Assembly: GCF_004027225.2 (NCBI RefSeq)
Contig: NC_044290.2
Coordinates: forward strand, 8,944,906-9,008,905
Length of the DNA stretch: 64,000 nt
DNA from: Strigops habroptila
Taxonomy: Eukaryota > Chordata > Aves > Psittaciformes > Psittacidae
Direction: 5' to 3'
Shown here one piece after another: positions 24,001-33,724 of the stretch (positions within the stretch are counted from its first letter, which is position 1; each line of letters starts with the position of its first letter). The notes under the pieces were generated by a model. The model ran no database searches. It was not told the DNA's origin and saw only the letters and a list, made by a program, of their open reading frames with translations. A program made the position numbers and the translations under genes.

Positions 24001-27000
24001 CATGCACGTGAAAGTTTTAAATCATCACCCATGCTTTTGCCACTGCACAAGTACAATAAAACAGTAAACATCCTAAATGAAGTAACCTCAAACTGACAGA
24101 GCACGAGATGAGGACTGCATCCCAAGCACACAATTTGTTTCTCTGACTAAATAATTTTGTCTACGCAGCACAGTGAGATCTCGCCTCATCTTCGTGAAAC
24201 ACTGCAAGATCTGTAGATGAAGCCTTGCTGGGAAAAGCCACAGGGCAGCCAGCAAGGGGACACTGCAGAGCAGCCCGTCTGCCTGCAGCAGCACGGACAT
24301 CTTCATCACCAACAGTCAAGGCAGAGCAAACAGTGTGTCTGTTTATAGACAACACTGACATTTTAATCACTGACAGTTAAGGACTGAGTGGAAGATCACA
24401 ATGGAGTTTGTTTTAATGCACCACCACCGTTTGAGACCATTTAACATGTTGTGTAACTGCCCAGTTACACCACAGGAGTCATACAAGTGGATTTGTTTCT
24501 GTGCAGTGAAAGAAACAGAAAAACAAATCAGCCCTGCTGTAACAAGCCTGCAAGTGCTGACTCCATCTATGGGGGTGATGTTACTCCTCTTCTCTAGCAT
24601 CTGGTTACAGAAAATGCAAGATGATAAATGGGGCAGAAGACAAGCCAGAATATTCATTCAAGGATGACAAGCTTTCCTTCTCTTAACCTGCCATACAACA
24701 TTCTTTGATAATTACTTCTACCTGCACATCAAAACCTTAATTCAGCACACTCAATATTCATTAATGTCAACAGAAAGCAAAGGAGATAGACTTAAACAGC
24801 CATACCCTAGAGCATAAAGTAAAATGGCACCTTTACAAATACCTAGGTGAGCATAGAAAGGGGAGAGCATCCACTGCTGGAAAGTGGGAGAGCTGAAGGA
24901 GCATCCCTAGTATTCTTCAAAACAAAGAAGTTGTAACCACCTTATGCAAAACATCTCAGAAATGACTGCAACATTTTGATTTAGAGAAGTTTCCACCCAC
25001 ACACAGAAATGTAAAATTTATTTTAACACCCATTTCCTTCAGTGCCATATAATTTCTCAAAGTAGACAGCATACGCTGACTTAGGTGCCATAGTAACAGT
25101 GATGTTTTGCTTACTCCAACATCTAGCTCCATTTTCACTAGAAACTCTGAAAAAAACCTAGGTAAATTAGCATTTCTTTTATACTCAGAAAGATTAAGTC
25201 ATTCATCTTTGCTCAGTTCCAAAGCAGACTATCTCTTTTATTAACAGAAATACCTATACCCACATATGGTCTTTGAAGAAGCTTTCTGTTTGGGTTTTTT
25301 GCTTACACTGGGTTATATACAACTACCATATAAAAAACACAATGCATGAGGAAGAGTTTTCTATAAACCTTCAAGGCTCTGCACAGCAGGGTTGATGTAT
25401 GTTTGAGCACATCTCATTTCCTTCCTCGAAATTATTAAGCCAAGACATCTTTGAGCAGACAGCAATTAATTTTCAGCCAGGAACTCCAGCTGGACTTAGT
25501 GAAGCACAAGGACATCACATGAGTTGCCTAAAGCCACTGTGAGCCACTCACTCTGTGCAGAACTGGAATATCCATATGGCCCACAGGTCTCTGGAGAGAC
25601 TCCCACCTGCCCGCGGATCAGATCTCTGAGCTATTTGTAGCTCAGACACCAAAGTCTGGACACTGCAGCCGGGCAAACGTACAGACAAAAATGTGCTGCC
25701 TCAAAAGTTAATTGCCTTCTTCTTCAGGGCAGTTCAGCTGAAGACCACACAAGCTGGCGCAAAGAGAAAGGGATACTTGGATATCTACATGAGCCCTTTT
25801 CCTAACTGTAATAAGCTGTGATGTTATTTTCAGTAGGAGGGTTGGCAGCCCCCGGGTATGTACAGTGCCCAAGAAGGAAGGTCAGAGTACCCTTGAAGTT
25901 TCTTTAATGCCCTGCTTGAGATGGAACCAGTGCTGAGATGGAACCAGTGCTGAGATGGAACCAGTGCTGAGATGGAGTTTTCAAACACCAGCACTTGAGC
26001 TGAGCAGGCAACATGTAGTGATGAAAACAAGGAGTGATTTACACAGCATTCTCTTGACTGCTGTGTACCATAGTAAGAAGTCAAAATCCACGAACATAGC
26101 TTCAAAGAAAAGCAGAGACAATACGAGCACTTGGGACACACGTTAGATGCACAAACTTTGCTATAGCTTCTCAGTAGCTGTAAGACTGTTATCCAACACC
26201 CTTATAGTCATGTTTAATTTTATCTCGCCAGCACATACTGAGCTAGCCACACCTGCAATAAAAAGGAGCCAGGTCCAGCCTACATTGACTTAAGTCCAGT
26301 GAATCTCTAGTAGCACAGGGGACTGAATTCACCCTTCACATCATGCACTAGACCAGCACCCTTCCTATCCCACGTCTTCTGTAACAGTGCCAGTACCAGC
26401 CTTTCTGCCATATTTCCTTGCCCTACACGACTAAACAACAGAGAAAAAGTCCTTTTGAAGACTGCCACCTTCTTCCCCGCAGCAGCAAGGCGTGGTGAAT
26501 TTAAAGGACAAAAATAAACTAAACTGAAACTCTGCTTCTCCAGTTTGTGTATTCTCTCTTCTCTTCAGGCTTTCAAGAGCCCTGCAAAGTCCCACCTGCT
26601 TTTCTGATCCCTACCATGTGCCTCAGCTTTCCACTTCAAACAAAGGATTAGCTGTATAATCTGCCAAACACACGATTCTCAAATCCTCGACTGCCGCCTC
26701 CCTTGCCCACTGTATCTAACAAACCCAACAGAAGTGCAAACACTGTGTCTCATAGCACAGCCATCAGGTTTTTAGCAACCTGTCCAAGACTTCTAACAAT
26801 GATTTCTAGCTGCCTAAAGCACTGAACATTCAAAATCTAGGACCAACAGCAGACAAGTGCATTCACTGCCTGTACAGCGATTTCTAGACAAGGAAAAGAT
26901 CCTCTGCTTCATGTATTTGAGGCATAGCCCAAAACCCAAAAGTTGCAGAAGTTTAAATTCATGTATTTGGGGTTTTATTTCAGACCTAGCCACTAGTCAG

Positions 27001-30000
27001 GATAAAAGAGATACCACATTACTACAAACCTTCCTTGGACATAATTTTTTAGTTTCCTAATTTCCAAGGATGCACTGTTTCTTTTTGCACTCAACTTCCA
27101 AGTTATTTTGTAACCCAGAGAAACACTGCCTGGCTGAGAGTGAGTAACGTGTGTTAATACCTCACCAAATAATGATTCTTCATTCTATTAATGTATCTGA
27201 AAATACGTGCCGGCTGCAGGAATTTTTTCCCCTCATATCCCCACTGCTGTTCAAGGGGGGAATGGCACCGTCTGCCTTCTCACCTCAGCAATTTTCAGTT
27301 TTGTAAATTCTTTCATTTAGCTTCGAAAGTATTGAGAAGAAACCCAAAAATTAATTCCAAAGTTCCTGCATTTTAAGAACAATTTTAGCAGAAATACCTC
27401 TGCCCCCTCTCTCTGCAAAAACAAGTTGGAACAAAAGATTCACAGCCTACGGAAACCGTTTTGCAATGCATCTAAACAGAGAAGTTATGTTACCATAACG
27501 TCCTAGAAACAGATACGTTTTCCCAAACTACTGAAACAACAATGGATTTCCTTGTGTAGGAGAGGAGTGACTGTATGATGGGTCTTTTTTGTGCTAGCGA
27601 AGTTGTTAAAATAAGAAATTTAGTAATTCAGGGAGGACAATGACCATAGTCATACGCCACTCTGCAGCTGCTTGCCATTTACACTGATCCTGTGATCTCC
27701 ATTTATAAAGGTCAGCAGTTGCTCTGGATTCACAGCTGAAATCAGGAAAAAGTGCCTCACCATCGGGCTGGTAACTAACCTGGCAAAGTCTCTGGTTAGA
27801 ATACGGGGCAGCATGGCTGTTACAGCAAAGGTCACAGTCATTATTCATGAAGCCCTATATGCACTAACAGGATCTGGCCTGTTTGTTAGGTGGCAGAGAT
27901 GGAGCTGGCATTCAGAGTGCAGCACGTCACCTCTGTCACAGCAGTGCTACCAACAGGAACAAACAGGTCTGTCGAAAACAGGCACCTCCATAAAATAGCT
28001 TTAAAAGGCCCATCCTGGTTTTCTTTTCTCCTTTTGTGACTCTGGGCTCCAAAACTTTTGTTTGAAATGCAGTTCAACAAAATAATTCACCCAAGGAAGA
28101 ACTGCAGAATCAGGTCTTGCAGAATACCAGCTTCTTAATGGTACTTAGTTTAAGATCTCAGGCGTGTTACACTTTAATCTGAGAGGAGAGGTTGGGGGGA
28201 ACTGCAAAAGACCTTTACAAAGGACCCAGAGGCCTGGGGGCACAGACCAGGTCTGTAAGTAAAAATAAATGAAAATCATTAGTTCTATGGTATTTTCAAA
28301 CACATAAATAAAAGAATCAGCAACTTAAATACAAACCCAGATCTGGATTAAAACTGGTCCCAGAGTTAATTAGTGATATTAACAGATTCATATCCATTAT
28401 CATTAAATGATATAATCAAATGCTCCAGCACTGAAGTTCTTTAAAGACTACTGGTCACTTAAATAACATGAACTGTACTGGTATCCCTCTCATTACTATT
28501 TTACAATACTTCAATAGTATTTTGCTTGATAAATGATGAAAAATGTAATGCAGTTTTTTGAGCTTTATTGACAGAGAATCTGAAGACACAGGAAAGGCCT
28601 AAGGTGGGCAAAAGTAACCACCACTTGAACTGGAAAACATACTTTTTTTTGCCAGAGTCCACTAGCAAACATGATATCCCTTGGGTGACATTCAGGAACA
28701 GCACACTGGTAAAAAGCCTCCTCTTGGCTGTACAGTTGTGGCCCAAAAAGCCTCATTTCTCTAGCAGGCACTGCCAAAAGAGTCTTATAAAAGTTCTTTC
28801 TAATGGAAAGGGTAAATTTATCATTTCCATTTCAGCTGTTACTTAAAACCTTTTGTATCAGCCAGCACAACACAAGGGAATGCACACTTGAGAAGGCCAA
28901 TAAGGAACTTAGAAAAGGCTAATGCATTAAAGAGGAAGAAAAAAGCTGTGGGCAGAAGAAAAAAAAAAAGGAAAAGGAAGCCAGATAACAAGCTACAGAA
29001 ATAGAAGATAAGAAGATGCAGGGGGGTTGTGTGCATCTTCTGGCTGGGGCATGTTCTTCCTCCGAAACAAAAGACATTTTAGTCAAATGAGCACAGAAAG
29101 CTACAGAAGGACACACCAACGTGCCCAGCACTGGTTTATTCTGTCACATTGCAAAGGAACAATTTTGGGGGAGATAATATTAATGTTCAGGTATTTCAGC
29201 AACTGCTGAGGGGAATTCTCCACTAGTTCTTGAAATCAGGGAAATGCAAACTTCTCAAACAATATTTCCATGGGGGAGAACGCACACGTACTGGTACAAA
29301 AATAGCCTGACAGTAGTTTGGCAGAATCCCAACTCCTAGAGCTTCATAAAGGGATCTTACTCATAGCGTTTATCATAATGGCATGGGAGCAGCCCAGGCC
29401 AAAATACGAGACCAACAAGTTCTGAAGAGAACATCTCTATGCAAGAGCATCAAGTCTGATTTTCTTATATTTAAGTAAATGTTGTTACAAATTAAGTCTT
29501 TATCATATTTTTTCAGAGGATTTAAACTGTCCAGTGCTCATTCTGACAGATGCAAACAGAAAATAGTTGTATGAGGTGAGAATGATAACTTGCATTCTGC
29601 TAAATCATATTACATTATGTTCCACTACAATATGGGCACTGAGCTGGTTTTTAAATTCCTGAAGCATTAAAAAGCCCTTTTATAGGGCTTTACATATTAA
29701 GGACAATTACTTTGCGTGCTAATGAGTGAAATAAATACCTATCAGGTCATACAAAACATTAATCTACATTCATACAGACTTCTCCATGGAGTTCATTTCT
29801 TGCCTACAGCCATTCTCATAAAATGTATCTCCTGGATAAAAGGATTAAAACATAGTTTAAAGGTTCCTGAATAACACCTAAGTTCTCAAAGAGCCAGTTT
29901 ACCACTAGCCAGTAATGAATAGCAGGATCTTTATCAGCTTTCAAGTATCAAGGCAAATCTACATGCAGGGTCTCAGCACCCAGTTAACAAGGAAAGAACT

Positions 30001-32743
30001 GGAAGTTTGTCAGGATTTGTACATGTAAGCAGCAGGTAAATCAGTTGGGCACACAGGAGTGTTCAGTCCACACTCACAACAGCAAATAAAGACCACAACT
30101 CATACCATTCAAGAAACGAAGGGGACACCAAGGTAGGTAAAATAAGGGCTGAGCATGCAATTGCTGCCTGAATTCAACATAAATTGGCTTTTATACCCAT
30201 TTCTTCAACATTCCAGTTACCTAAAGATACATGAGATTAGCTAGCAATACACTATAGATTCGACAGCATGTGATCAACACCATCTTAATTTGAATTCATG
30301 CAACCTTTGTGTTCTTACACATCTGGAGATGCACCTTGAACAAGCTCAGGATGGATTTAATACTTACGGAAATACAAGAAAGCATTCACAAAAACCCTGG
30401 TAAGTGATATGAAGTGAAGGTTGTACCACCATCATTCTGAAATGCTTCTTTTACATATCAAAAAGAGAGCCTGAGAGCTTGACTTAAAACCCAGCTTTCA
30501 GGCACTTATTGAGCTGTAATCCATATTATACAATGCAATATTTAAGACAGCAGCACGCAGAACCACTGACATCATAACCCATGAGTGTGTCCCTTTCATT
30601 GCTCATTTCTCCTCCCGTTCTAATTAGCTAATGTTCAAGGAGAATTCATATGCTCTCCAAGTATCTATGCTTTACTTGAACACAATGCTTTTGAATCTGC
30701 TTGGACTGAACAGACAAGACAGACAAATTACTGTGTAGACAGTAAAATACCGCAGAAACAAAACACATCTCCCAAAACGCAGCTTCAAGCACAAATGTTT
30801 TACACACTAAACGTTGACGCTACTTGCTCTCAGTAGTTCCCCTGTATCATTTGAAAGCCATCAGCAAAACAATTTGCCCTTCTACTTTTGAAGCAATTCT
30901 GGTTTTCTACTAATCCTTAAGGACACTGAAGTCTTGCATATTCTTGGATACTAAATCATTTGTGCCCTTGCCAAAGCCTCCTGACCCTAAAACAATACTC
31001 TGTTTATAAGCGGGGATAATTCAGCTCATTTACACCTTCAGAATAAATCTAGTTTACTACTTCCACCCAAAATAATGCACACAGACACACACACAAGAAA
31101 TGCTATGACCTCACCTTCAGTATTTCAGGTTCTTTGATGTCTAGAGCTCCTGTATTCCACTGCTTTTTCATACTTTTATGAAATTTGAGATATTCATGAG
31201 TACGTGGAGTAAGAAGCCAAATCACACAGACAGCTATCATAAATCCAAGGGCCATTCCAAATAGAAGTCCACTTAAGTAGCCAGGGAGAGGGATAATAAA
31301 GTAAGCATAGACTAACAGTGTTAAGAAGTATAAAGTTTTCACTGGTATTTTAGGCTGTTGCTCATATGGATTATTTTCATCTTCACAACTGAGCATAGTA
31401 CCATTTTCCTCTGTTATCTCAGGATCGAGCGAAGTTTCAGTAGGTTTATCAGTTTTGCTTTCCTCCTCTAGCAAGGAAAAGTCTTCAGAATACAGTTCAC
31501 AAAACTCCTCATCCTCTCTGCTTGCTAGTGCAGACAACGAACATTTTTCAAGTACGAGTGACGTTTTCGAACTCACATCCTTTGTGCTTGCAGACTGAGA
31601 GCTTTTGGACTCGGCCTCTTTTGCGTGTTCCTCAGTCACTTTTGACTGATCCTTCCTACTCAGGTTAGAGTCACTTCCATAGAAGTCCCCTTCAGAATCA
31701 CACTCTTCTTCCTTAATGCTGTAGTTGTTATTGCTTTCCAAATGGCCATTCAAACTGGAAAGGTTTGAGAGTTCTGAAGCACTTGAAGATAAGGCTTTGG
31801 GCCTGTGGCTACTACTTTCATCACCCATTATTTTACTGAGCAGCTGAAAAGGCTCATAGATTACTTCAGAAAGGCGTCTTTTAGTATCTTCAATTTTAGC
31901 CTCCATTTCAGGTACTTTAAAAAAGGAACGAGTGTCAGAGGGAGATGTTAATGGAGATGAAGGGGCAGTTTTTGAATCGCCACCCGTAGCTCGAGGTTGA
32001 GTGAACTGTTTGAACAGATGCAAGTTCAGTTTCGAGTCGGGTGGCCTGTAAGACACAGTTTCAGATTCCTGTTTATTAGAAGTGTCTGTAGACAGAGATT
32101 TCACTAAGGTTTTCATTAACTGTCTATGTCGCATCGGTGGGGTGGGTTCTTTTGGTTCCACATCTGTTGAAAGAGACTTGACTAAACCCTTAAAAGGCTT
32201 TGAACTAGAAACTGTGGATGATCCACTAGAGCAGACAACTGATCTGGAAGGGGACGAGGATGGGGAGGATGACAGGCTGGATTTCTGTTCCACAGGTGGT
32301 GCACCTGATGAGCTAACTGTATGACATGAGTGTGATGAAGGAGACAGGACTAGTGGCACTGCACTGAATACTTGGGATGCGGAAGGAGAATCCAACAGCT
32401 TTACAGTCTCTGCAGTTGGCAGAACTGCAGGCGATGAGGACAGTAATGATGCAGAGTTGGCCATGTTAAGCGAGGTAGCTGGACCAGAAAAATCATGGCC
32501 GGTATGCTCAAAGCAGAGGTCTTCCTTGGCTTCAAGTGCTGTTACAATGCTTTGGTCATCTAGTTCCTCATCAAGAAATTCCTTAAACTCTTCTTCCTCC
32601 TCTTCTTCCTCCTTCCCAAATGCAGAGAAATGAATAGTGATGGTTTCTCGGGAGACAGATCGTTGGACCTGCACTTTTGGTGTTGACTGCTTTGAGGACA
32701 TTTCACCAGTTTTCTCTGCATGGCTACTGTTCTGACTTGTCAT
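5933..32743 (-). CDS. TEX2: TEX2, complete spliced coding region (11 coding exons)
   Basis: TEX2 is an ER-anchored SMP-domain protein thought to move lipids at ER contact sites with late endosomes/lysosomes; its yeast relative is Nvj2. Joining the coding exons in order (31115-32743, 23744-23944, 21766-22102, 20358-20605, 18621-18770, 17116-17215, 12370-12502, 8086-8202, 6627-6836, 6262-6382, 5933-6055) gives 3366 coding bases, 1122 residues, with all phases consistent and no internal stop. Human TEX2 is about 1127 residues. Layout: residues 1-460 polar, serine-rich and acidic; about 470-511 hydrophobic membrane hairpin; about 544-705 PH-like region; about 815-1100 SMP domain, interrupted by a flexible acidic insert (about 934-971). 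The gene shows no disablement. It converges with the snoRNA host at its 3' end. Confidence 0.97.
6056..6261 (-). other. TEX2: TEX2 intron 11
   Basis: A short 206-base GTGAGT-CAG intron. Nothing else is visible in it. Confidence 0.9.
6262..6382 (-). CDS. TEX2: TEX2 exon 11 (residues 1042-1082), SMP domain
   Basis: Phase 2 in (completing the Trp codon begun in the previous exon) and phase 0 out at a CAG/GTGAGT donor. It encodes YGFRRPPYLELKARPKLGER and then the VTLVHVTDWIERKLEQEFQ segment, a conserved late SMP part ending in an amphipathic helix. Confidence 0.96.
6627..6836 (-). CDS. TEX2: TEX2 exon 10 (residues 972-1042), SMP domain
   Basis: The acceptor is CTATCTAAAG and the exon starts GTATGTTGG. 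It encodes YVGGHRTSKIMRIVDKITKS, then a helix (YFQKATETEFIKKKIEEVSN) and beta strands TPLLLTVEVQECRGTLVINI, ending PPPPTDRIW. The donor GTAAGA splits the Trp codon. It is among the most conserved parts of the protein. Confidence 0.96.
6837..8085 (-). other. TEX2: TEX2 intron 9
   Basis: About 1.25 kb. No repeat family or RNA gene is recognised in it. Confidence 0.85.
8086..8202 (-). CDS. TEX2: TEX2 exon 9 (residues 933-972), acidic Ser-rich insert
   Basis: Phase 2 in and phase 2 out, bounded by TTTCAG and GTGAGC. It encodes PRAYCLADSDEESSSAGSSE and then EDDAPELAGEKQVTPGAEG, an acidic, serine-rich linker between two halves of the SMP fold. Clustered S-D-E contexts suit casein kinase 2, though that is inferred. 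Loss of this exon would keep the reading frame, since 117 is a multiple of 3. Confidence 0.93.
8203..12369 (-). other. TEX2: TEX2 intron 8
   Basis: About 4.2 kb of AT-rich intron. Apart from a short (AT)n run near 12137-12150, just inside its 5' end, nothing is recognised. Open frames up to 90 codons have no exon context. Confidence 0.8.
12137..12150. repeat. Short AT dinucleotide microsatellite
   Basis: About seven AT units followed by a short CA-rich tract, inside intron 8. Confidence 0.7.
12370..12502 (-). CDS. TEX2: TEX2 exon 8 (residues 889-933), SMP domain
   Basis: Phase 1 in and phase 2 out (AAGAAGG/GTAAGG). It encodes LWIDLEMSYNGSFLMTLETK, then MNLTKLGKEPLGEALKVGEI and GKE, the core beta-sheet strands of the SMP barrel that form the lipid-binding groove. 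Confidence 0.96.
12503..17115 (-). other. TEX2: TEX2 intron 7
   Basis: About 4.6 kb. It holds a G10 run near 13930, an A-rich run near 16584, and a segment near 16.1-16.3 kb open on both strands (see findings). No transposon is recognised. Confidence 0.75.
17116..17215 (-). CDS. TEX2: TEX2 exon 7 (residues 856-889), SMP domain
   Basis: Phase 0 in after TTCTTTTAG and phase 1 out at GTAAAA. It encodes LPYFMNELTLTELDMGIAVP and then KILQAFKPSVDHR, the early beta strands of the SMP module with the family's NEL-LTELD-G pattern. Confidence 0.95.
17216..18620 (-). other. TEX2: TEX2 intron 6
   Basis: About 1.4 kb, nothing recognised. A CAGAATCACAATGATT string near 17690 faintly recalls a CR1 end but is too short to call. 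Confidence 0.75.
18621..18770 (-). CDS. TEX2: TEX2 exon 6 (residues 806-855), start of SMP domain
   Basis: Phase 0 at both ends. After an acidic EAEEEEQEAW lead it encodes VNALLGRIFWDFLGEKYWSD and LVSKKIQMKLSKIK, the first helix of the SMP fold. The minus-strand open frame continues past the GTAATT donor, but family similarity stops exactly there. Confidence 0.96.
18771..20357 (-). other. TEX2: TEX2 intron 5
   Basis: About 1.6 kb. It contains an imperfect local duplication at 19713-19780. No gene is seen. Confidence 0.75.
19713..19780. repeat. Imperfect direct duplication in intron 5
   Basis: Two nearby copies of an ATTAAGG...TTATTAAGAGTG block, the second with a few substitutions. It looks like a simple local duplication. 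Confidence 0.6.
20358..20605 (-). CDS. TEX2: TEX2 exon 5 (residues 723-805), serine-rich linker
   Basis: Phase 1 in and phase 0 out (GAAAAAG/GTAATG). It links the PH-like and SMP parts. It has a Ser/Arg-rich stretch (THSRSSSKGS), a conserved VRQKVLLDYNIYM segment and a Ser-Pro cluster (KKSPAGSPVLSAESSPT) with likely proline-directed phosphosites. Its start, GILPTQS, aligns with the human protein. Confidence 0.95.
20606..21765 (-). other. TEX2: TEX2 intron 4
   Basis: About 1.2 kb of AT-rich intron with nothing recognised. Confidence 0.8.
21766..22102 (-). CDS. TEX2: TEX2 exon 4 (residues 611-723), PH-like region
   Basis: Phase 0 in after ATCTTTCAG and phase 1 out (CCAG/GTATTC). It encodes ISLVPKSLARKRIWNKKYPI, a variable acidic/lysine-rich loop, then QVLYLFGRTGREKEEWFRRF and LLASKLKSEA. 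The LFGRTGREKEEWFRRF helix is a typical C-terminal PH-fold helix and a TEX2 signature. Confidence 0.96.
22103..23743 (-). other. TEX2: TEX2 intron 3
   Basis: About 1.6 kb. A-rich runs occur near 22405 and 23112. Nothing else is recognised. Confidence 0.8.
23744..23944 (-). CDS. TEX2: TEX2 exon 3 (residues 544-610), PH-like region
   Basis: Phase 0 at both ends, 67 codons. It encodes GWMNEIYNYDPETYHATLTH, then SVYVRLEGSTLRLSKPNKNI and a segment ending IYELTESK. It is nearly identical to the human exon as I know the family. The donor is AAG/GTGAGT. Confidence 0.97.
23945..31114 (-). other. TEX2: TEX2 intron 2
   Basis: About 7.2 kb. It contains a 17-bp tandem repeat at 25918-25974 and no recognised transposon or RNA gene. 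Open frames up to 103 codons lack splice context. Confidence 0.75.
25918..25974. repeat. 17-bp tandem repeat, about 3.4 copies
   Basis: Three perfect head-to-tail copies of GAGATGGAACCAGTGCT, then a partial fourth (GAGATGG). A small minisatellite in intron 2, likely length-polymorphic. Confidence 0.95.
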
Positions 32744-32769
32744 TGCAGGTCCCAGAGATGTGTCAGAGT
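31115..32769 (-). CDS. TEX2: TEX2 exon 2, start codon and N-terminal half (residues 1-543)
   Basis: The acceptor is TTTTCTTCACAG (exon from 32769) and the ATG is at 32743-32741, the first ATG in the exon. The exon carries 543 codons and ends in phase 0 at AAG/GTGAGG. N-terminal features: VQRSVSRETITIHFSAFG, then a run of eight Glu within an acidic block (about residues 45-64), long Ser/Pro-rich disordered sequence, twin KSLSTD motifs, and a further acidic Ser-rich part. Residues about 470-511 are hydrophobic with a central IPLPG turn, fitting a membrane hairpin that anchors the protein in the ER. A basic segment follows. The large second exon with the start codon is the same layout as in human. 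Confidence 0.97.
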
Positions 32770-33663
32770 CTGTGAAGAAAATGTAATACTATGTTAAATG
32801 CTTTGTTGCCCCCTCTTCCAAAACACTCTTATTTTCAAGTGCTAAGCCAAACACAAGAGACAGGTTATACACAACAGGTCAGTCAGTTGAAAATTAAAAC
32901 AGTCTGGACATTCTTCATCTGACTGGATTTAAAACTGTCTAGTCAAATTATGGACTTAGTACTACAAAACTGACTGTAGATTTATTTCATTGCACAAAAC
33001 ATATCTATATTTTAGTTAATACCCCCTTCTCATCTGCTTAACTACCTCATTCTTAGTATCACTGAATCCAAGAACAGGTTCAAAGAAAGACAAGGAGAAA
33101 AACATGCTTAGGACAATTGGCAATCACGGACAGGCATGGAGAGCATTACCAGACCTTCTTACATGATCTTGAAGAAAGAATCTGACACAGTTTTAGGTAG
33201 CATGAAAAAAACACAACAAGCAAAAGATACTCGTGCTCAAAAGTACAGATCTAGGTTACTGTTTGCTAATTAACATATTTCCACATAGCACAAAATGGCA
33301 ATATTAAGAAGTGCCATGCTGTTAAAACTACCTTCAAGTACTCCAAAATTATAGTTCATCTCTGATGTGCCACCTTCCTTTTTTCCCCACTAGATGCAAC
33401 TTCACTTTTCCCCACTTCTGAGTTTCAGAAGCCCCATCCCACTCCAGCAGACTGAAATTCTCTACTCCTAACTCTCAGCTCCTTCTACATACAATAATTA
33501 ATGCTTTCTATTTCTTTTAAGTAAAGCATATTTGAATCTCAATGCTAAGTCAGAAATATGTAAATCTTCATGTGTGGGTCAGTACCATCTCTTGTATACC
33601 TGTTTGAACTAGTCTGTAGGAAGTAGAAATTTAAACTGTATTTTATCATGTGTGTTACCATGG

Positions 33664-33724
33664 TTTATGGTTGGACTCAATCATAAGGGGCTTATCCAAC
33701 CGAAATTATTCTATGATTCTATGG
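33664..33724 (+). mobile_element. CR1 LINE 3' tail fragment
   Basis: A short sense-orientation CR1 end: GGTTGGACTCAATCATAAGG...ATCCAACC, then ATTCTATGATTCTATGG. About 60 bases, diverged. Confidence 0.75.

Noticed and set aside
28839-29131. Phe/Leu-rich minus-strand frames resembling a membrane segment
   Set aside because: Translation of A-rich/AG-rich intron sequence; no splice sites or start context consistent with a gene.
32082-32324. 80-codon plus-strand frame with an acidic stretch
   Set aside because: Antisense shadow of TEX2 exon 2.
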